NCBI RefSeq assembly: GCF_001307295.1
Contig: NZ_CP012702.1
Span: 1 to 58,892, forward strand
DNA length: 58,892 bases
Direction: 5' to 3'
Source: Sphingopyxis macrogoltabida
Lineage (GTDB): Bacteria; Pseudomonadota; Alphaproteobacteria; Sphingomonadales; Sphingomonadaceae
In this document: positions 14,369-22,603 of the stretch, piece after piece
Layout: the number at the start of each line of letters is the position of its first letter
Position numbering within the stretch: the stretch's first letter is position 1
Translations under genes and position numbers: made by a program
The notes under the pieces: model-generated
The model's database searches: none
Told to the model about the DNA's origin: nothing
What the model saw: only the letters and a program-made list of their open reading frames with translations

Positions 14369-15648
14369 CAGCGCTCGCGGTCCTTTGATTTCTCGGCGGT
14401 CGGCGTCGGTGATTTGCCTTCGCGCAATGTTGCGGCGACATGGGCCTTTGCGCTTTCGACGATCTGCGCCAGCTGTTCCTTCGATGCGCCGCGCTCGGTA
14501 GCTGTCGCGACGCGCTTATCAATGGCGAGCTGGAATTGCGCGAACCTGGCATCGGCGCGGTTCTGCTCAGGCGAGTTTTTCTCGAATTGCGCGGCAAGGC
14601 GTAGATCAACCTGACTGACGCCGGGAGGCATGACTTGCAGACGTAGCGCGCGATCGGCGGCCTGAATGTCGCGGTCGGTCATTTTCGAAAGGAAATCTGC
14701 GGCGCCCGCGCTGATGGCGCGGACTCTTTGCAGCGGGTCCATACCCTCGGACCAATTGACTTCGATCTGATGATAGCGGCGTTGCTCAATCAGCTGAAGG
14801 TGGTGCATCGGCCCTTTGGGATCGCGGAAAAAGGCAAGCTCCTGCGCTGAACGCGCGGCCAGCTGGCGCATGTCAGCGGACGTTTCCGCGATCCGATTAA
14901 GCTGCTCATGCTGCCGCGACGCAACGGTTTGCGCAGTAGGTAGGTAACGGCTGATTTGATCCTTGGCCTGCTCGATACTCATTGCGCGTCGTTCGCCAAC
15001 TGGCATGAGAGATTCCATCGAGGGTGGAAACGCGATGCCCGCTGGCCCACGCGCTGGCTCGACGCGGTTCTGTTCGAGGGGCATGGTATCACGGATGACT
15101 TTGGCGAGGGAGGCGTGATTTCCAGTATGGAAGCTGTCGCGGCTCGCCTCCATCCAGTCCTTCGGCCCCATTGCCTGGATCGAGACGAATTTCTCGGCCG
15201 CAAGGGAATGTAGCTGCAAGTGCAGCCGCATGGTGCGACCATTGCCCTCACGGAACGGATGAACGGCATTTAATTCGGAAATATGCCGCCCCATGGTATC
15301 CGCAAAGCGATCACGATCCATCGACTTGAGGGTTTGGAGGTCGGGCAGCTGCTTAAATTCGTGCTCCATGCTGCGGGCAATGAAGTGCGCTCGGGCAAAA
15401 GTGCTGCCGGGTTTGCTTATGTCCACAGTCCGAAAGCGCCCCGCCCAATCATATACGTCCTGAAACAGATGATTGTGCAGTTCGCGATACTCGCGCGCGT
15501 TCGTCGCCGGCGCGGCGCGCTGCACAACCAGCTCGCCATGTCGGACAACCGAGAAGAAAGCTTCTCGCTCCTTGAGGATATTATCGTCGCGGATTCCCAG
15601 CTTGTTCCGAAGAACGTCGCTGTTACGCCAGGTGTAAGGGTCGCTCAC
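14368..15648 (-). CDS. Fic-domain toxin/effector
   Basis: 426 aa. The Fic core spans roughly residues 1-200, with the full active motif HPFREGNGRT at 130-139, so AMP transfer (or a related nucleotidyl transfer) to a host protein is expected. Residues 220-410 are helical, and the tail KSPTPTAEKSKDRER is charged. VbhT of Bartonella, a conjugation-linked Fic toxin, has a Fic domain plus a C-terminal T4SS signal; I cannot confirm a BID fold here by eye. The antitoxin-like gene ends 4 bp upstream, giving the usual antitoxin-then-toxin order. The stop falls on the leader C1 boundary. Confidence 0.85.
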   Translation of the reverse strand: MSDPYTWRNSDVLRNKLGIRDDNILKEREAFFSVVRHGELVVQRAAPATNAREYRELHNHLFQDVYDWAGRFRTVDISKPGSTFARAHFIARSMEHEFKQLPDLQTLKSMDRDRFADTMGRHISELNAVHPFREGNGRTMRLHLQLHSLAAEKFVSIQAMGPKDWMEASRDSFHTGNHASLAKVIRDTMPLEQNRVEPARGPAGIAFPPSMESLMPVGERRAMSIEQAKDQISRYLPTAQTVASRQHEQLNRIAETSADMRQLAARSAQELAFFRDPKGPMHHLQLIEQRRYHQIEVNWSEGMDPLQRVRAISAGAADFLSKMTDRDIQAADRALRLQVMPPGVSQVDLRLAAQFEKNSPEQNRADARFAQFQLAIDKRVATATERGASKEQLAQIVESAKAHVAATLREGKSPTPTAEKSKDRER

Positions 15649-15651
15649 CTG

Positions 15652-15912
15652 TCATGCAGCGAGTTTCTGGCGGGACAGAACATCACGGTTGTAGTCCTGC
15701 GCCAGACCAATCGCCACATCGACGGGAATTTGGGTTTCGACCAACAGCAAACAAAAAGAGTGGTCATCCGAAACCAATTCAAGTCCTTCAATCTTGCAAT
15801 TTGCGATTGCTTCGCAATAAGCTGCCATCACGTCAGGAATCTCTTCCTGCCGACGCGGCTCATACCCCATCGCCTTGATGCGATTCCTGTAGGTGTCGAT
15901 GATATTTTCCAT
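15652..15912 (-). CDS. VbhA-like Fic antitoxin
   Basis: 86 aa. The segment CEAIANCKIEGLELVSDD corresponds to the inhibitory helix of VbhA-type antitoxins ([S/T]xxxE[G/N]): here NxxxEG, so the first position is Asn instead of Ser/Thr. The following part (IPVDVAIGLAQDY) matches the end of the domain. The glutamate that would block the Fic ATP site is present. The ATG at 15912 has AGGTG 8 nt upstream; an ATG at 15978 with GGGGG is an alternative. It is directly upstream of the Fic gene. Confidence 0.72.
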   Translation of the reverse strand: MENIIDTYRNRIKAMGYEPRRQEEIPDVMAAYCEAIANCKIEGLELVSDDHSFCLLLVETQIPVDVAIGLAQDYNRDVLSRQKLAA

Positions 15913-15951
15913 TTTGCACCTAAAAACGACCTGCTCCCGCCCATAGTTAAC

Positions 15952-15968
15952 ATGTCGGGATTTGTATA
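15952..15968. promoter_or_regulatory. Possible operator shared with the primase/rep region
   Basis: ATGTCGGGAT (15952-15961) followed by TTGTATA. The same ten bases occur inverted at 21665-21674, and a related GTCGGGATAC at 21712. It lies in the AT-rich promoter zone of the antitoxin gene. Confidence 0.35.
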
Positions 15969-16059
15969 TAAACCACATTGAGTAGCCCCCATATTTCACT
16001 TTCCTGAAATGGGACGCCGCGCTTGCGCGGCGTCTCGTGCATTTAGCAGGGCGGGTCAT

Positions 16060-16932
16060 TCAATCCGCTTGGTCGGTCATCATCGCCAACAGGTAGTCGG
16101 CGGCGTTCTGAGCCTCACGGGCAGCCTCGAAAATCGCGCGCTTGTCGTTGCGGAGCGCGGTCAACCAGTGCTCGATATACGCGGCATGGTCTTCGCGTTC
16201 CTCGACCTTGAAACCGACAATCGCGCCGATGAAGGATGCGCCCAGCTCGGCTACGAGCTCGTCCCTCGCATAGTCGGCGCGGCTCGTTGAAATCAGGGTT
16301 TTCCGGTTGAGGCGGCTTTCATGCCCTGCATGATGCACGGCCTCGTGCGCAAGCGTGGCATAGTAGTCGTCGGCGGAATGGAACGCTTCAAAAGCAGGCA
16401 TTTGGATATAGTCGTCGCGGGTGTGGTAATAGGCTTGCGATCCGCCGATGCGAACGGTTGCGTCGATGCGAGAGAACATCACTTCAAGCTCAACGTCGCG
16501 GGTTTCGGGATTGGTAATGATCGGGGCGGGCGCGGGATATTTGCCGTCCAGTCCCTCGACCTGATCGGCATTGAAAACCGTGTATCGTTTCAGAAACGGA
16601 ATGGCGCGCTCGTCGTCCGTCTCGGAGTCCTTCACGACAAGCTTGTTAGCATAGACAACGGTGGTCCCCTTGCTGCCCTTCCGGACATTGCCGCCAAGCT
16701 CCAATGCCTGTTTGAAGGTCAGCCAATAGGGGGAGGCGAAGCCCTGACGCATGGCGCTGGCCCAAAGGCTGAGGACGTTGATCCCACGATAGGCGACCCC
16801 ATTGTGCCGGAGCGGAATGGTCGGCCCACCGCTCCACGGCTTCACCCAAGGCTTGGTGCCCGCTTCGAGCATCGCAAGAATGTCGTCGGTGACGGCCTGA
16901 TAAATGTCGATCCGGTTCGTTTCCTTAGCCAT
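16060..16932 (-). CDS. ardC: ArdC-like antirestriction protein
   Basis: 290 aa. The N-terminal ssDNA-binding ArdC/DUF1738 domain (DIYQAVTDDILAMLEAGTKPW, WVKPWSGG, YRGINVLSLW) spans about residues 8-130. The C-terminal zincin-type domain has the metal site LAHEAVHHAGH (HExxH) and a later ELVAELGASF. ArdC from pSa-type plasmids protects incoming DNA from restriction and binds single strands. The ATG at 16932 is right behind leader C2, with the same ribosome site as the DUF3768 gene; the open frame upstream is the repeated leader. Its place in the leading block fits early action in the recipient. Confidence 0.9.
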   Translation of the reverse strand: MAKETNRIDIYQAVTDDILAMLEAGTKPWVKPWSGGPTIPLRHNGVAYRGINVLSLWASAMRQGFASPYWLTFKQALELGGNVRKGSKGTTVVYANKLVVKDSETDDERAIPFLKRYTVFNADQVEGLDGKYPAPAPIITNPETRDVELEVMFSRIDATVRIGGSQAYYHTRDDYIQMPAFEAFHSADDYYATLAHEAVHHAGHESRLNRKTLISTSRADYARDELVAELGASFIGAIVGFKVEEREDHAAYIEHWLTALRNDKRAIFEAAREAQNAADYLLAMMTDQAD

Positions 16933-17260
16933 TTTCCTCACTCCTTTAGGCGAAGCCGCTGCCTGCGGCCTGCGGCTCTGACCCGCTGGCGAAGCGCGGG
17001 ATGGGGAGGGGGGAGCAAAATCGATGGGAGTGGTGCGGGCGGCGCGACTAGGGAGGCCCCGGCGCGCGCGAGCGCGCCGGAACTGGCCGAACTTGTCGGG
17101 CAACCCGGTCCTGTCGATTATGCTTCGGGAACGAAAGGGCGGGTGCCCTTGGTGTTCCCCCGGTGGCAGCTGCCACCACTGACGGAGCGCGGCCCTGGGC
17201 CGCTCGATCCTATGTGGCAGCTGACAGACTACTAAGCGCGCGGCCCTGGCCGCTCATTTT
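16933..17260. repeat. Leader repeat C, copy 2
   Basis: 328 bp, virtually identical to copy 1, with one visible base change near its far end (TAC-T against TAC-G before AAGCGCG). It is upstream of the ArdC-like gene. The lack of drift implies recent duplication or gene conversion. Confidence 0.95.
17162..17177. repeat. 16-bp palindrome, copy 8
   Basis: Perfect copy within leader C2, same place as in C1. Confidence 0.9.
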
Positions 17261-17419
17261 GGCGGCGGCTTGCATGATTTTGTGCTGTTCGTCGCACCCA
17301 TCGGGATTTTCTTCCTCAACAGGCGCATTCGCTAATCGCAAAGGCCGGGCGGTGGCAGCTGCCACCGCCCCCAAGTTTGCGGGGAGCGCGGGAGTGAAGC
17401 GCGCTCCCCGTGCCGTCAT
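17210..17419 (-). CDS. Possible small protein, 69 aa, ending in leader C2
   Basis: The ATG overlaps the stop of the ParB-like gene (ATGA), the arrangement used by most coupled genes in this block. The protein has the segment EEENPDGCDEQHKIMQAAAK, and its last 15 residues are encoded by leader C2. Palindrome copy 9 lies inside it and would encode AVAAATA. Either a real gene truncated by arrival of the leader, or a chance frame. Confidence 0.4.
   Translation of the reverse strand: MTARGARFTPALPANLGAVAAATARPLRLANAPVEEENPDGCDEQHKIMQAAAKMSGQGRALSSLSAAT
17351..17366. repeat. 16-bp palindrome, copy 9
   Basis: Perfect copy, extended to GGGC/GCCC on both sides, 49 bp past the ParB-like stop. Confidence 0.9.
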
Positions 17420-19191
17420 GCCGCTTGGCTTTCGCTATCGGCGGCATCGGGCAAGGCAGAGGGTCGAAGGGCGGGGGGCAGGATGCGCCGCCCCGCAAGG
17501 CGCTCGTTGACCGTCACGGCAAGGTCAGAGCGCTTCATGGTCTGGCAATTCTCTACAGCGTCGTTGCCGCAACCTTCGGCCAGCAGCTTCAAGAGCGTGG
17601 CCTTGCTAAGCTGGTCATAGAATACCTGATTAGGTTCCCACTTGTCGGCCATGTTGATCTGCGCGGCTCCGACGATCTGCGCCAGCTGGCGGTCGCGGTC
17701 GCTGTGGAACGAAAGGCTCGTGATCTGCGAGGCAACGCAGTAGGCCAGCAGCCGCAATTTCGCTTCGCTGTCCATCTGGCGCATGTCGTCCAGCGTGGGT
17801 GTTTCGGCCAAGCGGTCAAGATCGGCCCTTGCGATCTCGTCAATGTCGGCAATCGTGGAATGGCCCATGACCGCATCGTCAACATGGAAGCGGTTCTTCT
17901 CGGCGGTGATTTCGGCGGCTTGTTGCCACGAATAAGCGTTGCCGCGAACCTGCCCCAAGAGGCCCGTTAAGAGCACGTCCAGCGCCAGCTCCGGGTCGCT
18001 GGCAAGGGCTTCCCGAACCGCCATCGTGCGGATGCCGCCCAGCTGATCCATGACTTTCTGCGAGTAGTCGGGGCGAGGAGGCTTGGGGCCATCGGCGGCG
18101 GTGCCCTTGGCGGTGCGGGTGAACGCGACCTGTTCGATACCGTCATGGCCGATGAAGACGATAAGCGAGTGCTCGGCCTTCTGCTCGGCGGTGAAAACGC
18201 GGCAAGCCGATACGATAGCGTCCTGTTTGCGGGTCAGGGCGCGCAACTCGTCGTCATAGTCGTGATCGTCCTCGTCCACCTCGCTTTCCCGCTTGGCGAT
18301 TGCCGCCTCGATCTCGACCAGCTGCGCGGTTTCTTCCTCGGTCGGATCGCGCTCGCCAGCGGGTTCCAGATGGCCGCGCATCCAGTAGGAATCAGGCCGG
18401 TAGAGCTGCCCTTCTGCATCGCGCCAGCCATCTTCGCGCGCCGCCTTGGCGATGGCGTCGAGCCGATCTTGCACAAGGTCCATGACAAGGCCCGCATCAT
18501 CGCAATAGCGACGTTCTCCGAAAAGATCGGTGGTGAAGGTGCCGCCTGCGGCGCAATAGGCTTCCTCGCCTACAATGCGAAAATGCTTGTCGGTATCGGC
18601 AACCTTCTCCTGGGTGAGCATGGCGCGGATTTGGTGGGCGTTGTCGCCGGTGCGCTTGAAAACCTCAAGCTGGCGGTCCTGATCGTCGGTCAGCGCGAAA
18701 GCCTGCGCCGCGCCCATGCCGATTTCGTCTTTCTGGAAGGCTTTGAGAATGGTCGGGTGCAGCGCCGCCAGCTTCAACACGCGGCGGACATAGGCCGGGG
18801 AGACGCCGAACGATGCTGCAACATCGTCAACGTCCTTGCCGCTGTCGATGATCGCCCGATAGGCTGCGATGGCATCGGCGGGGTGCATGTCCTCGCGCTG
18901 CGCGTTCTCGGCAAGCGAGATTTCCAGCGCCTCGTCCTTGCTGCGGATTTCAACGGGAACCTCGAAAGTGCCGGGGATGGCCTTTGCCTTCTGCAACAGC
19001 TTCAAGGCCCGGTAGCGCCGCCCTCCGGCGCAAATCCTGATTTTGCCGTCTTCATCATAGCCGATCAGGTTTTGCAGCACGCCCCGCGCCTGAATGTCGG
19101 CGGCGAGGGCTTCGATTTCCTTGGGCTTCACCTTCCGCACGTTGAGGTCGGAAAGCGCCAGCTTGTTCAGTTGGATGGTCTGGATGGTCAT
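17416..19191 (-). CDS. Large ParB/Spo0J-like DNA-binding protein
   Basis: 591 aa. The N-terminal ParB domain is clear (LSDLNVRKVKPKEIEALAAD, GRRYRALKLLQ with the arginine box, LAENAQREDMHPADAI), followed by the helix-turn-helix VDDVAASFGVSPAYVRRVLKL to about residue 160. A long C-terminal region of unknown fold follows. It is much larger than parB at 121 and has no ParA partner, as is usual for the ParB-like proteins of plasmid leading regions. The ATG follows leader C3. It may act as an antirestriction or stability factor rather than in partition. Confidence 0.85.
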   Translation of the reverse strand: MTIQTIQLNKLALSDLNVRKVKPKEIEALAADIQARGVLQNLIGYDEDGKIRICAGGRRYRALKLLQKAKAIPGTFEVPVEIRSKDEALEISLAENAQREDMHPADAIAAYRAIIDSGKDVDDVAASFGVSPAYVRRVLKLAALHPTILKAFQKDEIGMGAAQAFALTDDQDRQLEVFKRTGDNAHQIRAMLTQEKVADTDKHFRIVGEEAYCAAGGTFTTDLFGERRYCDDAGLVMDLVQDRLDAIAKAAREDGWRDAEGQLYRPDSYWMRGHLEPAGERDPTEEETAQLVEIEAAIAKRESEVDEDDHDYDDELRALTRKQDAIVSACRVFTAEQKAEHSLIVFIGHDGIEQVAFTRTAKGTAADGPKPPRPDYSQKVMDQLGGIRTMAVREALASDPELALDVLLTGLLGQVRGNAYSWQQAAEITAEKNRFHVDDAVMGHSTIADIDEIARADLDRLAETPTLDDMRQMDSEAKLRLLAYCVASQITSLSFHSDRDRQLAQIVGAAQINMADKWEPNQVFYDQLSKATLLKLLAEGCGNDAVENCQTMKRSDLAVTVNERLAGRRILPPALRPSALPDAADSESQAA

Positions 19192-19462
19192 TTTTCACTC
19201 CTTTAGGCGAAGCCGCTGCCTGCGGCCTGCGGCTCTGACCCGCTGGCGAAGCGCGGGATGGGGAGGGGGGAGCAAAATCGATGGGAGTGGTGCGGGCGGC
19301 GCGACTAGGGAGGCCCCGGCGCGCGCGAGCGCGCCGGAACTGGCCGAACTTGTCGGGCAACCCGGTCCTGTCGATTATGCTTCGGGAACGAAAGGGCGGG
19401 TGCCCTTGGTGTTCCCCCGGTGGCAGCTGCCACCACTGACGGAGCGCGGCCCTGGGCCGCTC
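19192..19462. repeat. Leader repeat C, copy 3
   Basis: 271 bp, identical in its core to C1 and C2, but it lacks their outermost segment and has a small change by the start codon (TTTTTCACTCC against TTTTCCTCACTCC). It sits upstream of the ParB-like gene. Confidence 0.95.
19419..19434. repeat. 16-bp palindrome, copy 10
   Basis: Perfect copy within leader C3. Confidence 0.9.
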
Positions 19463-19465
19463 AAA

Positions 19466-19654
19466 CTATTGCGGTCGCTTTAAGAAGGAGAACCAGCGGC
19501 GGCGTGGGGGCTTTGCGACAATGGGAGGATCGATCTGATCTCCGCCAGCTTCATTCCAGAAGGCTTGCCAGCGTTCTGATTCAGCGCGGAGAGCTGCGGC
19601 GCGCTCATCAACCGCCCGCAAGCGTCTATGATAATCGTGAGGGGACCTGCTCAT
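19466..19654 (-). CDS. Hypothetical small protein, 62 aa
   Basis: MSRSPHDYHRRLRAVDERAAAL start; helical with a basic C-terminal end (PPRRRWFSFLKRPQ). The ribosome site is weak. Its stop is 3 bp from leader C3. No family recognised. Confidence 0.5.
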   Translation of the reverse strand: MSRSPHDYHRRLRAVDERAAALRAESERWQAFWNEAGGDQIDPPIVAKPPRRRWFSFLKRPQ

Positions 19655-19741
19655 GAAAACGCTGTGAGCCTGATTGGATAATGGATGGTGGTGTTCCAGG
19701 GTTAATGCCGGAATTATCAACGCAAGGCATGGGGTTAGAGA

Positions 19742-20062
19742 TCAAAGCCCGGAGAGCGCGAAGCACGCGGCGATCGAGCCAACCAGAGCGATCAGGAGAA
19801 CGGGACGCCTCGGCGCTGCACTGACGGTGATGGTCGCGCCGGCGCAGGCCCATAGCAAGGTGGCGGCGGGACCGGCCCGGTAGATCAGGAAGCCGATATA
19901 GCTGTTCGGCAGGAACTGCGGATAATCGACAATCAGGCGTGCGACGATCCCGCCGCCTGCGAGAATGAGCGCGGCGATCAGCCATGCCGCGATTGCCTCG
20001 ATGCGCGGCGATGCACTGTGCCTGGGCGCGGCCTGCATCGTCGTTCGCGTCGCATCATTCAT
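19742..20062 (-). CDS. Small membrane protein, 106 aa
   Basis: AAGGGAAGATCAGC precedes the ATG. Three hydrophobic segments: about 21-42 (IEAIAAWLIAALILAGGGIV), 55-75 and 85-104. No family recognised. It follows the TNase and primase genes in the same direction and may belong to their unit. Confidence 0.6.
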   Translation of the reverse strand: MNDATRTTMQAAPRHSASPRIEAIAAWLIAALILAGGGIVARLIVDYPQFLPNSYIGFLIYRAGPAATLLWACAGATITVSAAPRRPVLLIALVGSIAACFALSGL

Positions 20063-20178
20063 GCTGATCTTCCCTTATAGCCCTGACCGTCACCCGAATG
20101 GGCGGAGACGGCTTTGCTGGCTCCGTGGAGCCGCGCGGCGCAGCCGTGTGGTGGAATAGGGCAGGTTCCCGGCTCCGA

Positions 20179-20769
20179 TCATTTGCACTTGTTCGGCAGC
20201 TGGCCCCTCTCGATCGCCAGATTCCTCATCGCCTCGTAATCGACACCCCAAAGGCCTCGTCGCTCATCGGCAGCGTCTTTCATGAAACGGGCATAGGCCA
20301 GCCCTGAATGTTGCCTGTAATCAACGGCATATCCATGGCGTACCATCGTTGCCGAAACAGATGCCCCATTCGACCGAAACCGGCACGACAGGTTAGACCC
20401 GCCCCAGCTCGTCCGCCGCGTGTTGCATATCGGCTCGATCGTCAACTTTTCGTCCTGAAAATCGCTCGTGCAATCCATGCCGCCATTTTGCTTCACCAGC
20501 TCTTCCAAATAGAGCTGCGCTGCGATCTTGGGCACATTGCCCTTGCCGTCCTCATCCGGCGCATCAATTCCCGACAACCGCACCCGCTTTTTATCGAGCG
20601 TTTCGAGCGTATCGCCGTCGATAATGCGCGGGTTCTCGACATGGATTGAAACCGGCTCGCTATTCCTCGCCTGCATCTGATTGAACAGCGCGCCGAACGC
20701 GAAAACAGAGAGAATGGGCAACGCGATTTGCTGATTTCGCGGCCATTTTTTGAAACCTCGGATCAGCAC
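20179..20769 (-). CDS. Membrane-anchored thermonuclease-like (SNase) protein
   Basis: 196 aa. One N-terminal membrane or signal segment (IALPILSVFAFGALFNQM), then a staphylococcal-nuclease fold: PRIIDGDTLETLDKKRVRLSGIDAPDEDG holds the metal-binding Asp and active Arg. A later segment (VRHGYAVDYRQHSGLAYARF to RRGLWG) is typical of the family. I use the GTG at 20769: AGGAG lies 8 nt before it and it overlaps the primase stop. It is probably periplasmic. Such nucleases occur on many conjugative elements; the role is unclear. Confidence 0.82.
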   Translation of the reverse strand: MLIRGFKKWPRNQQIALPILSVFAFGALFNQMQARNSEPVSIHVENPRIIDGDTLETLDKKRVRLSGIDAPDEDGKGNVPKIAAQLYLEELVKQNGGMDCTSDFQDEKLTIEPICNTRRTSWGGSNLSCRFRSNGASVSATMVRHGYAVDYRQHSGLAYARFMKDAADERRGLWGVDYEAMRNLAIERGQLPNKCK

Positions 20770-21644
20770 CTGGCTCTCTCCTGAAGAATGTCGTTCCAGT
20801 CCATCGGCGCCGGGGCTGGCGGGAGGATGATTTTCAGTTCGCGGTCGTTGGCAGTGAGGTGGTCGCGCGCGTCCTCTATGGCCTGTGCGGCTTCCTGGCC
20901 GTGTTGCGAGTAGATGACGATTTTGCGGATGCGTTCGGGGATCGCGATCAGGCCATAGCGGCGAATGCCGCCAGCGCCCCACACCTTGAATTTCCCGTCA
21001 CTAAGCTGGGTGACGGAAACGGCTTCCTCGAAGCCTTCCGCGAGGCGCAGAACATCGCCGGTTGGCTGGCCGCCGATCCGCATGGCGGCGTGTCGGACCA
21101 GGCCGAGCGTCAATTTCGCCTCGCGCAGCGCCGCATGGTAGCGTTTCTCGCCGGTTGCTGGATCGAGCAAGATCCGCTGCACGGCGATTATGCCTTCGTC
21201 GGCCTCGAACGGCACGAGAAGGGCAGGATGCTCTTCGCGGGCGTCGGGCGGACCAACGATGCAGCGCGGAGCGAAGCGGAGCTTGAGGCCGGTCGGGTCG
21301 ATTGCGCGCGAACGCAGATAGCGTTCAGCCGCGGTGCCTGCGATCGGCACGGCGGAATCCCATAGTTGGAGGGCGAGCTTCCGGCGCGAGGGTTCGGGCG
21401 CGCGATCGACCGTTTCACCGCTCGTGTGGCGATTGATTTTGCGGCTGTTGAGCGCGGACCAGACGGCTTCCTGACTGCAACCGGCCCAACATTTGAATAG
21501 GACGGCCTTCTTGCCGGGGGTGACTTGGAGCGACGGATTGCGGTCGTTGTGGGCTGGACAGCAAACCATGCCATATGAGCCGCGCCAGTGGCCGCCCATA
21601 TCCGCTACGATCTGACGTGCGCGTGCTTCGACGTCCATCTGCAT
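20763..21644 (-). CDS. Primase-like protein (CHC2 zinc finger plus Toprim)
   Basis: 293 aa. An N-terminal zinc finger of DnaG type (CCPAHNDRNPSL to LFKCWAGC) is followed by a Toprim-like region (DVLRLAEGFEEAVSVTQL, with the conserved glutamate, and KIVIYSQHGQEAAQAI). The C-terminal DnaB-type helicase part is absent. Plasmid primases of this kind prime the transferred strand in the recipient. The start at 21644 is chosen because earlier codons overlap the promoter. It is head of a unit with the SNase gene. Confidence 0.8.
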   Translation of the reverse strand: MQMDVEARARQIVADMGGHWRGSYGMVCCPAHNDRNPSLQVTPGKKAVLFKCWAGCSQEAVWSALNSRKINRHTSGETVDRAPEPSRRKLALQLWDSAVPIAGTAAERYLRSRAIDPTGLKLRFAPRCIVGPPDAREEHPALLVPFEADEGIIAVQRILLDPATGEKRYHAALREAKLTLGLVRHAAMRIGGQPTGDVLRLAEGFEEAVSVTQLSDGKFKVWGAGGIRRYGLIAIPERIRKIVIYSQHGQEAAQAIEDARDHLTANDRELKIILPPAPAPMDWNDILQERARC

Positions 21645-21663
21645 CGAACTTCTTTCGTCAACG

Positions 21664-21721
21664 GTATCCCGACATTGGGATTTATACACATTTCACGATG
21701 GCGGGCAAACGGTCGGGATAC
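21664..21721. promoter_or_regulatory. Inverted repeat in the primase promoter
   Basis: GTATCCCGAC at 21664-21673 and its exact reverse complement GTCGGGATAC at 21712-21721, about 38 bp apart, flank an AT-rich stretch (TTTATACACATTT). The core also occurs at 15952, in front of the Fic antitoxin gene. Confidence 0.5.
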
Positions 21722-21755
21722 ATGCCAATATCGCGCATGGCCCGACTAGGGCCAT

Positions 21756-22538
21756 TCAATATAAATATCTCCGCCGGTTATCTTCACTTGCGGATGACTC
21801 ACGTTCTTTCGCCTCAATCGCTTGGCCCAGGCTGGCGAGAATGTCCGCCAGCTCGCGCTTGTCCCGCTCTTCGCGGGTTAGCTCCCATAGGGGCAGCTGA
21901 TCCCTCATGCGCTCCATGTCGCGCGCCGCCTCGATCTGGCGATATTGTTCGCAAGCGGGGGCTGGATCGGCCGCGACGCCGCGACGGCGGCGAGCAGCGA
22001 AGATTTTCGAGAGGAAGGCGGGGAAGAGGAAGCGATAGGCGTTCGTGGCCTGCTTGATGCGCGGGCCAGCGCCTTGCGCTTCGTGGTCGGGAACCGGCTC
22101 GTAGCGCCTGAACCAGTCGATAATTCGCGCGTCTTTGAGACGCGAAAGCGCCTGAACGACGCAATTCTTGCTGAGGCCGGTTCCATCCATGATCGTGTGA
22201 AGACTGGGGAACAGCGCGCCAGTGCTATAGTCGATGACACGGGCCAGGAACTCGATGATCTGGATGCCGGCCTGTCCGATAGCTCCGTTGCGAATGCGCG
22301 GTGTGGTTGTCCGCCGCTGCGCGAGCGTTTGCCGCTCGTAGAGCTTTGCGGCTTCGATCATCTCGCGCATCTGGCGAGCATTGCGGATCGGTGTGTAAGC
22401 CTTGGCCCGCTTTTCGTGGCCTACGGCGATGCTGCCGGCCCAGACTTTGACGCGCGGTTTTTCGGCACGCGCAAGCAAGGCGCGGTCGATCGTGGCGAGG
22501 CCGGTGCTACGCAGCACGGCGCCTATGGAAGTGGTCAT
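21756..22538 (-). CDS. Replication initiator candidate, helix-turn-helix protein
   Basis: 260 aa. A central winged-helix region (IIEFLARVIDYSTGALFPSLHTIMDGTGLSKNCVVQALSRLKDARII) is preceded by a conserved-looking segment, AKAYTPIRNARQMREMIEAA, and followed by a basic helical part. GGGAGGTCCGC lies before the ATG at 22538. I recognise it as the helix-turn-helix replication protein type of sphingomonad plasmids with moderate certainty. Support from context: an antisense RNA candidate and terminator in its leader, and a ribbon-helix-helix repressor with two operators upstream. No iterons are visible, so the origin is not located. Confidence 0.68.
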   Translation of the reverse strand: MTTSIGAVLRSTGLATIDRALLARAEKPRVKVWAGSIAVGHEKRAKAYTPIRNARQMREMIEAAKLYERQTLAQRRTTTPRIRNGAIGQAGIQIIEFLARVIDYSTGALFPSLHTIMDGTGLSKNCVVQALSRLKDARIIDWFRRYEPVPDHEAQGAGPRIKQATNAYRFLFPAFLSKIFAARRRRGVAADPAPACEQYRQIEAARDMERMRDQLPLWELTREERDKRELADILASLGQAIEAKERESSASEDNRRRYLY

Positions 22539-22603
22539 GCGGACCTCCCTTCGTCGGTCCCGCGAGGCCAAGCACCATCGCTCCCGAAAGCACGCTTTCG
22601 AGA

